Source: Chondrosia reniformis
Lineage: Eukaryota > Porifera > Demospongiae > Chondrillida > Chondrillidae
DNA: 64,000 bases
Reading direction: 5' to 3'
Assembly (NCBI GenBank): GCA_947172415.1
Contig: OX359199.1
Location: forward strand, 3,374,001 to 3,438,000
The first letter of the stretch is position 1. Every line of letters begins with the position of its first letter. The position numbers and the translations under genes were made by a program. Positions 34,803 through 48,229 of the stretch are shown here, in pieces. The notes beneath the pieces are model-generated. The model did no database searches and was not told where the DNA came from. It saw nothing but the letters and a program-made list of their open reading frames with translations.

Positions 34803-35496
34803 TACATACAACTAGTCCGTACACATATATATATAACTAGCACACACAGCCTATGTTAGTACATATAATTTGTACCTACAACTTGTAAATATAAATAGTA
34901 CTAGTACATAAAACTAGTTAATAAAATGTATAGAAAATATAGCTAGTACAAACACGGAGTACATACAACTAGTACATACAACTTGTACATACAACTAGAA
35001 CATATAACTAGAACATATAACTAGAACATACACATATAACTAGTACATACAACTAGTACGTACATCTAGTAAATATAACTAGTACTAGTATATAAAACTA
35101 ATACATAGAACTAGTACACACAGGTAGCAATGAGTAAACACTACTAGTTCTATAGTACATACGACTTGTACATACAACTAGTAAACACAACTAGTACATA
35201 CAACTAGTAGATATAACTAGCTCATACAACTAGTACGCACAACTAGTATACACAATTAGTGTATACAACCAGTACATTCAACTAGTCCTAACACTAGTTC
35301 ATATAACTACTACTAGAAAGTACTTCCAATTAGTACATACAATTAGTTCATACAATTAGAAGATAATAGTAGTACATTAACCTAGTACATAGAACTAGTA
35401 CATAGAAGTACTACATAAAACTAGTACATATATCTAGTGCATACAAATATAACGAGTTCATATAAGTAGTTCATACAACCAGTACATACAATTACT

Positions 35497-36946
35497 ACTT
35501 ATAAATAGTATATACAACTAGTACATACAACAATTACACTCAACTAGTATATATAACTACTACATATAATTGGTACATATAAATAGTACAAACAACTAGT
35601 ACATACAACTAGTATCTCGTACATACAACTAGTACCTACCTAGTAACTAGTCTAACTAGTACGGGAACCTACAACTAGTATATACAACTAGTACATACAT
35701 CAAGTGCATACAATTAGTACACATAAAGAGTACAAACAACTAGTACATACAACTAGTGCATAAAACTTGTACATACAACTGGTTCATATCTAGTACACAG
35801 AACTAGTACATACAACTAGAAAATATAACTAGTGCTAGTGCATAGAACTAGTGTATACAACTAGTTCATATAATTAGTACATACAACCAGTACATGCAAC
35901 TAGTACATACAACTAGTACATACAACTAATACACATAAATATAGCCAGTACTATTACACAAACATATAACTAGTACATACACATGTAAGTTGTACTTATA
36001 AATAGTACATACACATAGTACATACCAATAGTACATAAAAATATTACATATAACTAGAAACTAGTACATACAAGTATTTCATAGAATGAGTACATAATAC
36101 TAGAACATACAACTTGTATATACAACTAATATATAGCTACTGCATACAACTCTTATATACGTACAACTAATACATAGAACTTGCACATAACTTGTACATA
36201 TAACTAGTACATACAATTAGTACTTATAAATAGTATATACAACTAGTACATACAACAATTACACTCAACTAGTATATATAACTACTACATATAATTGGTA
36301 CATATAAATAGTACAAACAACTAGTACATACAACTAGTATCTCGTACATACAACTAGTACCTACCTAGTAACTAGTCTAACTAGTACGGGAACCTACAAC
36401 TAGTATATACAACTAGTACATACATCAAGTGCATACAATTAGTACACATAAAGAGTACAAACAACTAGTACATACAACTAGTGCATAAAACTTGTACATA
36501 CAACTGGTTCATATCTAGTACACAGAACTAGTACATACAACTAGAAAATATAACTAGTGCTAGTGCATAGAACTAGTGTATACAACTAGTTCATATAATT
36601 AGTACATACAACCAGTACATGCAACTAGTACATACAACTAGTACATACAACTAATACACATAAATATAGCCAGTACTATTACACAAACATATAACTAGTA
36701 CATACACATGTAAGTTGTACTTATAAATAGTACATACACATAGTACATACCAATAGTACATAAAAATATTACATATAACTAGAAACTAGTACATACAAGT
36801 ATTTCATAGAATGAGTACATAATACTAGAACATACAACTTGTATATACAACTAATATATAGCTACTGCATACAACTCTTATATACGTACAACTAATACAT
36901 AGAACTTGCACATAACTTGTACATATAACTAGTACATACAACTAGT
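35497..36946 (+). repeat. 725-bp tandem duplication within the satellite
   Basis: The sequence from ACTTATAAATAGTATATAC at 35497 recurs at 36222 and the two copies appear essentially identical to about 36943, whereas ordinary neighbouring satellite units differ at many positions. Recent unequal exchange or an assembly duplication would produce this. Confidence 0.9.
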
Positions 36947-38826
36947 ATCTACTACAAACAACTAGTGCCTACCTAGGTCCTAGTATAGCTAGTATTTGAA
37001 CCTATATTTAGAACATACAACTCATACATACAACTAGTACATACAACTATTACATACATCTAGTATATACAACTAGTACATACAACTAGTACATATAACT
37101 AGTACATATAGCTACTACATATGAATAGTACTTATACACATAACTAGTACATAACAATAGTACATACAACAAGTACAAAAAATTAGTTCCTTCCTAATAC
37201 CAGTATAACTTGTACTGGAACCTACAACAACCATTAGTCACTAGTACATACAACTAGCATATACAACTAGTACATACAATTACCCACAACTGTTACTTGC
37301 ATGTAATACATATAATTACTACACACAACTAGTACGTACAACTAGTATATAGCACATAAAATAGTCCTTCCCTGGTACCTAGTATAACTAGTATTAGGAC
37401 CTACAACTAGAACATACATCTAGTACATAAAACTACTACATACAACTACTACATACAACTTATATATGCAACTAGTGCATGTAACTAATACACACAACTA
37501 CTACATATATCTAGTACATACAACTAGTACATACCACTAGTAAATACAACTAGTACATACAATTAGTGCATACAACAAGTACATAAAACTAGTACGCAGG
37601 TAGTACAAACAACTAGTGCATACAACTAGTACATACAACTGGTTCATATCTAGTACATGCAACTACCACATACAACTAGTTCCTAAACCTAGTACCTACA
37701 ACTAGTAAATATAACTAGTACTAGTATATACAACTAGTATTTTCAATTAGTATATGCAGCAAGTACATACAGCTACTACATATAAATGGTCCATACACAT
37801 ATAAATAGTACATATAAATAATACGTTCAACTAGTACATATCTCTAGTTCAAAGAAATATAACGAATACATAAAAGCCGTACATACAACTAGTATATACA
37901 ACTAGTACATGCAACTAGTATCTAGTACATACAACTACAACCTATCTAGTACCTGGTATAACTAGTACATGAACCAACAACTAGTACATACACATAGTAT
38001 ATACAACTAGTACATACAACTAGTACATACTACTAGTGTGTACAACTAGAAACTAGTACATACTACTAGTTCATAGAACGAGTACATAATACTATAACAT
38101 AGAACTTGTATATGCAACTAGTTCATAGCTAATATTTATGACTAGTATATACATACAACCAGTATGTACAACTGGTACACAACTATTACATACAATTACT
38201 ACATCCCACTAGTACAAAAAATCGAACGAACAACTACTACATACAACTTCTACATACAACTAGTATCTACAACTAGTAAATATAACTAGGACTAGTACAT
38301 GAAAAGCATGCATACAACTAGCACATGCTACTAGTACATACAACTAGACCAAACAACTAGGTCAAATAAGTATTACATATACCTACTACATATACCCAGT
38401 AAATACACATATACCTCGTAATTATATATAGTACCTACAGCTAGTGCATACAACTAGTACATATAACTAGTCCATACACATATAACGGGTACTTATAAAT
38501 AGTACATACACATAGTACATATATACAAAGGGTACATACAACTAGTACATAAAACTAGTACATACAACTAGTTCATAGAACGAGAACATAATGCTAGAAT
38601 ATACAACTTCTATACACAACTTGTGTATAGCTACAACATACAACTAGTTCATACGTAAAACTAGTGCGTCCAACTCGTACATAACTAGTACCTACAACTA
38701 GTAAATATAACTAGGACTAGTACATAAAACTAGTACATACAACTAGTACATTCAACTATAAACTAGTAGATACAACTAGTTTATAGAACGAGGACATAAT
38801 ACTAGAATGTACAACTTGTATACACA

Positions 38827-40077
38827 CAGGTGCCATATGACTGATCTGCGTGTTTTTACGTTTTTTTATAAACACTTTTAAAAGCAAGTTTCGTTCTAAC
38901 AGAAACGATTTGCTAACTTAAACTGGTATACATCGAAGCGCTTATTTAAATGTCAGCGAAATCAAAAATTTGAGCGAGATTGAACAACCAATATCGAAGA
39001 TATAACGTGTTAAAAAGGGCCGATTTTAAAACTCTCAGACACTATGCGCTTAGTCTAGGAAAAAGCTAGAACTACGTTCTATACTTTATTGGAAAGGTTA
39101 CAATGTATTCTAACAAAATTAAGGAGTCCATTTCGATTCGCCCATCCGTTGAGAAGAAAACTGTGAAAATACACTTTTAATAGATTAGTAAATGCTATTT
39201 AATCTTTCATATCTTGGGAAATAAAGCTCAGACGCAAATGGACTTCTTAATTCTTACTAAATGACACTCACTGAATCCATTGAAGCTGACTGCACGACTA
39301 TGAGGATCTTCTAACTTAAGCGCATAGGCAATTTTCCTTCACTTCTGCAACAGACGCCATTTCTTAACATTTAAATCATATTCATTAGCAAATAAGTTTA
39401 TTCATGGGATGATTTACACATTTGAAACGCAAACGGTGAAATTTTATAGCCGGATGTTAATATTGTGCAAATCCTAAGTTGTGTAACTGGGATATATACA
39501 TACGTTGACGCAAGTGATCGAGGATCGCCGTAAGGTGTTATTCACACTAAGGATCGCCAATTTTCGAATTTTCATCTACAACAGAGAAGATTATGCCCCC
39601 CAAAAAAGGCAAGAGGGATATCAGTCGATAATCAGATTGCTCTGAAGTTCAACTGCGGCTTTGCAAGAGTTGCTGCATACGAATTATTCGTTAACAAAAG
39701 CCAGGTACGTAAAAAGTAAGTATTCGACGATAGCTAGAGAAGTGAATCATTTTATAGCTTTACATTAATTGTATAATACAATACGTACGAAGTGAGACGA
39801 TTAAATAAAACATTAATAGGATACGAAGTGAGACGATTATAAGACAATGATACGAAGCGAGATGATTATATACGATATGTAAATCAATTAAGCTAAAGGA
39901 TGCTATAACCAATTTAACAATGGACGATTTTAAATTCCTTCCGGTGTGTAACTGATAACACTAAATGACGCATTCACTCTTAACGATTGAAAACGAAAAT
40001 TCTTTATTAATTAGCGCTTGTTACGTGTTGATCGCTATAAGGCAGCCTATCCTTAAGGAACAGTCATAAGGTACCAG
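38827..40077. mobile_element. non-autonomous element with short terminal inverted repeats
   Basis: A 1.25-kb non-satellite insert. The left end CAGGTGCCATATGACTG matches the reverse complement of the right end, CTGGTACCTTATGACTG, at 14 of 17 positions. An uninterrupted relative of the flanks (TATACACAACTTGTGTATAG) is present at about 38612-38632, which places the insertion. Inside, GGATACGAAGTGAGACGATTA-like units repeat three times at about 39785-39870. No open frame of note, so it is likely a MITE-like passenger. Confidence 0.65.
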
Positions 40078-40483
40078 TGCACAACTTGTGTATGGCTACT
40101 ACATACAACTAGTACATAAATCTAGTTCATACAATTACAACATACAACTACTCCATACACTAGGACATACAACTAATACCTATAGTATTAAATATAACTT
40201 GTACTACTACATACAACTAGTTCATACAACTATAACATTCAACTAGTACAAACAACTTGTACGTACAACTAGAAAATATAACCAGTGCTAGTATGTACAA
40301 CTATTATATACAACTAGTACCTAACTAGTACATACAACTGGTACATACAACTATTATATACCATTAGTACATGCAACTATTACATATGCCTTGTACATAT
40401 AAGTAGTACCTACAAATATTTAATATAACTAGTACTTGTACATTCAACTAATACCTACTTAATATCTGGTATTACTAGTACTA

Positions 40484-40683
40484 NNNNNNNNNNNNNNNNN
40501 NNNNNNNNNNNNNNNNNNNNNNNNNNNNNNNNNNNNNNNNNNNNNNNNNNNNNNNNNNNNNNNNNNNNNNNNNNNNNNNNNNNNNNNNNNNNNNNNNNNN
40601 NNNNNNNNNNNNNNNNNNNNNNNNNNNNNNNNNNNNNNNNNNNNNNNNNNNNNNNNNNNNNNNNNNNNNNNNNNNNNNNNNNN
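40484..40683. other. assembly gap, 200 N
   Basis: Exactly 200 N, a scaffolding placeholder, inside satellite. The true length is unknown. Sequence right of the gap matches 57796 onwards. Confidence 0.99.
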
Positions 40684-40759
40684 ATATAAATAGTACAAAC
40701 ACCTACAACATATTGCTAATACATAAAAATATAACTAGAAAATATAAATAATACAAAAA

Positions 40760-41255
40760 ATAATAAAGTTGGGCAGCCCCCTCTATTGTTTTCATAACGC
40801 AATTTATGTATGGCTTCATGTTACGGATATATATATATATAATACGATTTCAAACGCAACTATTGTAACACTTAATTTATACGTCATTACATGGTTTTTC
40901 CAAATGGTGGCATTCAGAAAGCTTTAGTTAACGAAGCTTTTCTGTCGCTATTTATAATTTTTAGGACACTTAAGCGTCCTCAATCGTTAGTGTTAAGAAT
41001 TATATGGCAAAGGCCAACGATGCAGCCAAGTGGTACTAGTAAATTTGGGGGGCGGTAGCGCCACCAGTTTTTAAACTCGAACTACTTGTTATCCTAGGAA
41101 CAGTCTTCGGTACAGATTCATAGCCTATATGTTTGAAATTGGCAGTCATTTTAACTCGGAGATTAGTCATAGAGCTTAGGAAACCCTTTATTCGAGTTTG
41201 GCAGCCATTGTTTTCCTTTGAACAGTCTTTGGTGCGGTTTTTCATTCAATTTGTA
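40760..41255 (+). repeat. interspersed unit, copy 2
   Basis: Full-length copy starting AAAGTTGGGCAGCCCCCTCT and ending in the CAATTTGTACTTACAATTAG exit into satellite. Closest to copy 4 (57885-58385), sharing GCAGCCAAGTGGTACTAG. A 69-codon minus-strand frame (41036-41245) is open here but not in all copies. Confidence 0.85.
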
Positions 41256-42297
41256 CTTACAATTAGTACCTATGACTAGAACATTCACATATAATTGGTA
41301 CATATAAATAGTACATACAACAAGTACATCAAACTAGACCTACAACTATTACAACTACTGAATATATCTAGTACTAGTACTAGCACATACAACTAGTTTA
41401 TAAAACTAGTACCTACCACTAGTAATATTACTAGTACTAGTACATATTAGAATTAGCACATGCAATTAGTACATAACAATTACATACAGTTAATACATAC
41501 AACTAGTACACACAGTGTATATACAAATAGTATATACAACTAGACCATATAAATAGTACATACCATAGTATATATAACTCGTACATACCACTAGTTCATA
41601 CAACTAGCACATACAACTAGTACCTATGACTATAACATACACATTTACCTAGTACATATATATATATACAACTAGTACATGAGACTAGAACTCCTACAAT
41701 GACGTATAATTATTTCACACAATTAGTTAACACAACTAGTCCATACAATTAGTGCTACAACTAGTACATACAACTAGTACATACAACCAATACAAACAAC
41801 TAGTAAATATAACTTTTAAATATAACTAATATATATAACTTGTACTAGAACATACAACTAGTAAATATAACGATTAAATATAACTTGTACTAGAACATAT
41901 TACTAGTTGATACAACTAGCGCATACAACTAGTACATACAACTGGTATACAACTAGTACATACAACTAGTATATGCAATTAGTACTTACAACAAGAACTA
42001 GAACTTACAACTAGTACCTATAAATAGTACCCTACTAGTACAAATAACTAGTACATACACATATAACTGGTACCTATAAATAGTACATACACCTAGTAAA
42101 TACAATTAGTACATACAACTAGTACTCAGAACTAGTACTTAAAACTATTTCATATAACTAGTACATAACTAGTACATAAAATTAGTCATAGAACTAGTTC
42201 AAACAATTATATAGAACATACAGCTACTTCATAAAACTAATTAGTAAATATAGCTTGCACTAGTACATACAACCAGGGCATAAAACTAGTACCTACA

Positions 42298-43540
42298 ACT
42301 AGTAAATTTTACCAGTAAAATGCAACTAGTTATTAGAACTAGTACATGCATCTAGTATAAAGCTAATACATACAGTTAATACATACCACAAGTACACACA
42401 ACTAGTACATACAACTAGTTTATACAACTAATACATACAACTAGTATATAACAAGTACATACAACTAGTACATAAAACTAGTTCATACACTTAGAACATA
42501 AAACTACTACATACAACTAGTACATACAACTAATACTTACAACTAGTAAATATAACTAATACTAGTACATACAACTAGTTCATACAACTATTACATTCAA
42601 CTATTACATACAACTAGTACCTACAACTAGTAAATATAACCCGTGCTAGTATGTACAACTAGTACATACAACTAGTGCCTACAGTTAGTATATATTACTA
42701 GTACCAGTACATAACACTAGTTAATACTACTAGTACATACAGCCAGGACATACAGCTAGTACATAACTAGTACATAAAACTAATTAATATAAATAGACCT
42801 TGTACATACAAATAAAACCTACTTAGTATCTAGTATTACTACTACAAGAACTTACAACTAGTACACATAACAAGTACATACACCTAGTACATACTACTAG
42901 TACATACAAATAGTACATACAGCTAGTACGTAAAGGTAGCACATTCAACTAGGACATAAAACTAGTACCTACAACTAGTAAATTTTACCAGTAAAATGCA
43001 ACTAGTTATTAGAACTAGTACATGCATCTAGTATAAAGCTAATACATACAGTTAATACATACCACAAGTACACACAACTAGTACATACAACTAGTTTATA
43101 CAACTAATACATACAACTAGTATATAACAAGTACATACAACTAGTACATAAAACTAGTTCATACACTTAGTACATACAACTAATACTTACAACTAGTAAA
43201 TATAACTAATACTAGTACATACAACTAGTTCATACAACTATTACATTCAACTATTACATACAACTAGTACCTACAACTAGTAAATATAACCCGTGCTAGT
43301 ATGTACAACTAGTACATACAACTAGTGCCTACAGTTAGTATATATTACTAGTACCAGTACATAACACTAGTTAATACTACTAGTACATACAGCCAGTACA
43401 TACAGCTAGTACATAACTAGTACATAAAACTAATTAATATAAATAGACCTTGTATATACAAATAAAACCTATTTAGTCTCTAGTATTACTACTACAAGAA
43501 CTTACAACTAGTACACATAACAAGTACATACACCTAGTAC
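42298..43540 (+). repeat. 676-bp tandem duplication within the satellite
   Basis: The block beginning ACTAGTAAATTTTACCAG at about 42298 recurs 676 bp later and continues through CACCTAGTACATACTACTAG up to the Penelope-like insertion. The second copy has a short internal deletion near 43170. Confidence 0.8.
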
Positions 43541-43548
43541 ATACTACT

Positions 43549-43961
43549 AGTTTGGTCCGCAAATCTTTTCGGCTCTGTCTTTGAGACACAGTGCGATACC
43601 AGTTTTTACCCTAGGGTGGTGATGAGAGGTAAAGTGAAGGTACCTGTCTGTGTGTGTTGGTTTCCTATACACAAATGTGTCCAAACTTCCCATGCACTTC
43701 TTTACTTGTACATCCAGGAAGGGTAAGGAACCATTGGTCTCCTTCTCCATGGTAAATTCGATGTTGCGATGTCTTCCATTGAGGAAACTCAAGAAGTCCT
43801 CCAGCTGCTCGTCACCATAATTCCAGATGACAAATGTGTCATCCACATATCTCAACCACAACTTAGGCCTTATCACAGCAGCACGAAGAGCTTCTATTTC
43901 GAATTCCTCCATGAAGATGTTCGCTACCACCGGGGGAGAGGAGATCCCATGGCTGCCCCTT
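43549..43961 (-). repeat. inverted duplicate of the Penelope RT segment
   Basis: The reverse complement of 43549-43961 is nearly identical to 44707-45120 (it encodes the GSPLSPVVANIFMEE and YVDD motifs up to KICGPN on the minus strand), with a one-base difference in the GGGGGAGAG run. It is fused directly to the sense frame at 43961/43962. The near-identity shows the duplication formed at or after insertion. Confidence 0.9.
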
Positions 43962-45722
43962 GAGAAACTCAGAAGTGAGGTACAACACTGCCTAGCCAAA
44001 GCTGAGGCCCCATACTCCAACCTGACCAAAAGTCAGCAAGGAGCAATCAAGGAGCTTAGGTCTGATCCTGAAACCATCATTCTTCCAGCGGATAAAGGGA
44101 ATGCCACTGTCCTTATGGATAGGAAGGACTATGACCAGAAGATAAGGGCACTCTTGGATGATACGAGTTATCAAGCCATTAAGAGAAACCCCACAATGAA
44201 GATAGAACGGAAGGTAACTGAAGTTCTAAGGTCACTTGAGAAAAAAGGCAAACTCCCCTCTGATCTGAGGAAGAAGGTTCAGAACCAAAACAGCTCCACA
44301 CCTCAGCTCTACGGATTACCAAAAATCCACAAGGCAAGTGTACCCTTGAGACCAATTGTTTCCTCCATTAATTCCCCTACCTACAACCTTTCCAGGTACC
44401 TGGCAGGGGTATTGTCACCACTATGGGGGAAAACTTCTCACTTTGTGCGAAATTCTCATGACTTTGTAAAGAAGATCAGGGGAATGGATGTGAACACCGA
44501 AGATAAGTTGATCAGTTTCGATGTAAAGAGCCTATTTACCAAAGTACCCATTGATCTATCTCTACAGATCATCAGGAGACGACTTGCACAGGACCCTAAC
44601 TTGGAGCAACGGACACCCTTGGATGTATCCACCATTGCGGATCTTACAGAACTCTGTCTCAGGACAACGTACTTCCTGTACAGTGATGAGTTCTTTGAGC
44701 AGAAGGAAGGGGCAGCCATGGGATCTCCTCTCTCCCCGGTGGTAGCGAACATCTTCATGGAGGAATTCGAAATAGAAGCTCTTCGTGCTGCTGTGATAAG
44801 GCCTAAGTTGTGGTTGAGATATGTGGATGACACATTTGTCATTTGGAATTATGGTGACGAGCAGCTGGAGGACTTCTTGAGTTTCCTCAATGGAAGACAT
44901 CGCAACATCGAATTTACCATGGAGAAGGAGACCAATGGTTCCTTACCCTTCCTGGATGTACAAGTAAAGAAGTGCATGGGAAGTTTGGACACATTTGTGT
45001 ATAGGAAACCAACACACACAGACAGGTACCTTCACTTTACCTCTCATCACCACCCTAGGGTAAAAACTGGTATCGCACTGTGTCTCAAAGACAGAGCCGA
45101 AAAGATTTGTGGACCAAACTCCAGTAGCTTGGAAAAAGAAAAGGAGCACCTGGAAGGAGTACTTCAAGCTAATGGATACCCTAAACGGGAGGCTCACAGA
45201 CTGCTCAACAGGAAAAGGCAGACTAAGGGGAGTGAGGATGAGTGTAAACACAAACTCTTTATTCCATATATAAAGGGACTCAGTGAGATGATCGATAAAA
45301 GCTGTAGAAAAATGGGTATCCAGACCATTTTCTCCAAGCAGAGATCACTGAGAACCGTTTTATCCAACCCAAAACAGCCACAACCACCTATGGATATCAA
45401 GGGTGTAGTTTACCTAATTCCTTGCTCTGAGTGTTCTGCAGTCTACATTGGTGAAACTGGAAGGACCCTGAAAGTGAGATTGGCAGAACACAAGCGAGCA
45501 GTCAGGATGGGGGATGTGAACAACGGTATAGCTGTTCACTCCCTCAAGACTGGCCACTCAATTGCTTGGGACAAGGCCAAGATTACAGACAGGGAAACCC
45601 ACTGGCAAAGGAGAAGGGTCAAAGAAGCCATCAGGATCCAGAAGAGTCAGGTGAGAATGAATTTAGATCAAGGCATTGTGTTACATCAAGCCTGGAGACG
45701 ATTTAATATTCATACTTCCTGA
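43962..45722 (+). CDS. Penelope-like reverse transcriptase with GIY-YIG endonuclease
   Basis: This frame has no stop for 587 codons; an upstream ATG at 43827 adds 45 residues, but those are translated from the inverted duplicate and are not part of the native protein, so the true N-terminus is missing. RT motifs: ILPADKGNATVLMDR, YGLPKIHK and RPIVSSINSPTY, FDVKSLFTKVP (motif A, about 44517), AMGSPLSPVVANIFM (motif B), RYVDDTFVIW (motif C with catalytic Asp pair, about 44817-44846), PFLDVQV, and VYRKPTHTDRYLH. The GIY-YIG domain follows: GVVYLIPCSECSAVYIGETG (about 45405-45464), with the conserved Arg and a LAEHKRAV segment. Penelope elements copy RNA at a DNA end made by this nuclease. All catalytic residues I can see are present, so this is the best-preserved mobile gene in the window. 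Confidence 0.92.
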   Translation, partial: EKLRSEVQHCLAKAEAPYSNLTKSQQGAIKELRSDPETIILPADKGNATVLMDRKDYDQKIRALLDDTSYQAIKRNPTMKIERKVTEVLRSLEKKGKLPSDLRKKVQNQNSSTPQLYGLPKIHKASVPLRPIVSSINSPTYNLSRYLAGVLSPLWGKTSHFVRNSHDFVKKIRGMDVNTEDKLISFDVKSLFTKVPIDLSLQIIRRRLAQDPNLEQRTPLDVSTIADLTELCLRTTYFLYSDEFFEQKEGAAMGSPLSPVVANIFMEEFEIEALRAAVIRPKLWLRYVDDTFVIWNYGDEQLEDFLSFLNGRHRNIEFTMEKETNGSLPFLDVQVKKCMGSLDTFVYRKPTHTDRYLHFTSHHHPRVKTGIALCLKDRAEKICGPNSSSLEKEKEHLEGVLQANGYPKREAHRLLNRKRQTKGSEDECKHKLFIPYIKGLSEMIDKSCRKMGIQTIFSKQRSLRTVLSNPKQPQPPMDIKGVVYLIPCSECSAVYIGETGRTLKVRLAEHKRAVRMGDVNNGIAVHSLKTGHSIAWDKAKITDRETHWQRRRVKEAIRIQKSQVRMNLDQGIVLHQAWRRFNIHTS

Positions 45723-45920
45723 TTTTCTCATTCTGCTGAGGGTCACATGACAGGAAGTGGAAATGGCGGGAAAAATCCTCTATAAATAGAGGCAATTCTT
45801 CCACTCAACCATCAGTCACTGAGGAAGACCCCCAGGGTCGAAACGTTTGACCAAGAATTGAAAAAAAACAACTGCGTTTTTAAACGCTCAAAAGTCGAAG
45901 GATGTACCATCCCAAAGATA
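45723..45920 (+). promoter_or_regulatory. Penelope 3' terminal region with TATA-like and hammerhead-like motifs
   Basis: After the stop there is a CTATAAATAGAGG sequence (about 45779-45792), then CTGAGGA, an extra A, GACCC-CCA-GGGTC and GAAACG (45819-45846), the same layout as 13389-13414 but with one change in the conserved CUGAUGA. Penelope elements carry promoter and hammerhead motifs in their pseudo-LTRs, which often flank the element; here only the 3' copy exists. The element ends at about 45920 against satellite. Confidence 0.5.
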
Positions 45921-48229
45921 CATAAAATTAGTTCATAAAATTAGAACATACAACTATTACATACAACTAGTACATACAACTAATACCTACAAATAATAAA
46001 TATAACCAGTGCTAGTACGTACAACTAGTTCATACAACTAGTACACACATTAGTATATAACTAGTACATACAACTAGTACATAAAACTAGTTCATAAAAT
46101 TACAACATACCTCTACTACATACAGTAGGACAAGTAGTAAATATAACTTGAACTGCTACATAAAACTAGTTCATACAACTAGTTCATACAACTATAACAT
46201 TCAACTAGAACAGTCAACTTGAACGTACAACTAGTAAATATAACCAGTGCTAGTACGTACAACTAGTACATACAACTAGTGCCTACAGTTAGTATATATT
46301 ACCTTTACTTGGACATTCCACTAGTTAATCCTACTAGTACATACAACTATTACATACAACTAGTACATAAATAATACATACAACTTGTACATACAATTAG
46401 TACATGCAACTATTACATTCGACTAGTACATATAAGTAGTACCTACAAATATTTAATATAACTAGTACTTGTACATTCAACTAATACCTACTTAATATCT
46501 GGTATAACTACAACTATATAGTAGACATAACTAGTACATACACCTAGTTCCTACAACTAGTACATAGTAATAGTACATACTAATAGTACATACAACTAGT
46601 ACATTCAATTAGAACATACAACTACTACATACGACTAGTACATGCAACTAATACCTGCAACTAGTAAATATAACTTGTACTACTACATACAACTAGTACC
46701 TACAACTAGTAAATATAACCAGTGCTAGTAGGTACCACTAGTACATACCACTAGTGCCTACAGTTAGTAAATATTACCAGCACTAGTACATACCACTAGT
46801 TAATACTACTAGTACATACAACTAGTACACACAGCTATGACATAACTAGTATATACAACTGGTACATACAAATAGTACATAACTAGTACATACAAGTAGC
46901 ACATTCAACTAGGACATAAAACTAGTTCATATAACCAGTACATAACTAGCACATACAATTAGTACATAGAACTAGTTCAAACAATTAGAACCTATATACA
47001 ACATATAGCTACTACATATGAATAGTACTTATACACATAACTAGTACATAACAATAGTACATACAACAAGTACAAAAAATTAGTTCCTTCCTAATACCTA
47101 GTATAACTTGTACTGGAACCTACAACTAGTTCAAACAACTAGCATATACAACTAGTACATACAATTACCCACAACTGCTACTTGCATGTAATACATATAA
47201 TTACTACACACAACTAGTACGTATAACTAGTATATAGCACATAAAACTAGTCCTTCCCTGGTACCTAGTATAACTAGTATTAGGACCTACAACTAGAACA
47301 TACATCTAGTACATAAAACTACTACATACAACTACTACATACAACTTATATATGCAACTAGTGCATGTAACTAGTACACACAACTACTACATATATCTAG
47401 TACATACAACTAGTACATACCACTAGTAAATACAACTAGTACATACAATTAGTGCATACAACAAGTACATAAAACTAGTACGCAGGTAGTACAAACAACT
47501 AGTGCATACAACTAGTACATACAACTGGTTCATATCTAGTACATACAACTACGACATACAACTAGTTCCTAATCCTAGTACCTACAACTAGTAAATATAA
47601 CTAGTACTAGTATATACAACTAGTATTTTCAATTAGTATATGCAGCAAGTACATACAGCTACTACATATAACTGGTCCATACACATGTAAATAGTACATA
47701 TAAATAATACGTTCAATTAGTACATATCTCTAGTTCAAAGAAATATAACGAATACATATAAGCCGTACATACAACTAGTATATACAACTAGTACATGCAA
47801 CTAGTATCTAGTACATACAACTACAACCTATCCAGTACCTAGTATAACTAGTACATGAACCAACAACTAGTACATACACATAGTACATACAACTAGTACA
47901 TACAACTAGTACATACTACTAGTGTGTACAACTAGAAACTAGTACATACTACTAGTTCATAGAACGAGTACATAATACTAGAACATACAACTTGTTTATG
48001 CAACTAGTTCATAGCTAATATTTATGACTAGTATATACATACAACTAGTACGTACAACTGGTACACAACTATTACATACAATTACTACATCCCACTAGTA
48101 CAAAAAATTCGAACAAACAACTACTACATACAACTTCTACATACAACTAGTATCTACAACTAGTAAATATAACTAGGACGAGTACATAAAAAGCATGCAT
48201 ACAACTAGCACATGCTACTAGTACATACC

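Larger units (their letters stand above)
30881..38826 (+). repeat. 13-bp satellite array, block 3
   Basis: Longest uninterrupted satellite block, about 7.9 kb of ACTAGTACATACA variants. It includes a small inverted segment (34721-34802) and an exact-looking 725-bp tandem duplication (35497-36946). Confidence 0.95.
40078..43548 (+). repeat. 13-bp satellite array, block 4
   Basis: Satellite resumes after the 1.25-kb element, is interrupted by a 200-N gap (40484-40683) and by the second copy of the interspersed unit (40760-41255), and ends at the Penelope-like element. The 41520-43540 part parallels 29985-33380 without the MITE. Confidence 0.95.
43549..45920 (+). mobile_element. Penelope-like retroelement, 5'-truncated with inverted duplication
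   Basis: A 2.4-kb insertion in the satellite with a Penelope-type RT/GIY-YIG frame in sense (43962-45722), a 3' terminal region with a hammerhead-like motif, and at its left end an antisense copy (43549-43961) of its own bases 44707-45120. The left flank matches the satellite near 42900, which locates the junction at 43548/43549. Confidence 0.9.

Noticed and set aside
40459..40702. Open frames crossing the N runs (also at 55575-55943)
   Set aside because: They consist mostly of undetermined bases.
41036..41245. Minus-strand frame conserved in interspersed units (also 58158-58367 and 61778-62053)
   Set aside because: The units are near-identical by descent, the frame is broken in copy 3 and absent in copy 1, and the start of the peptide differs only by drift; no evidence of coding selection.
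43827..43961. First 45 residues of the long Penelope frame as its native N-terminus
   Set aside because: They are translated from the antisense duplicate of the RT core, so the native protein starts further upstream in a part that is missing.
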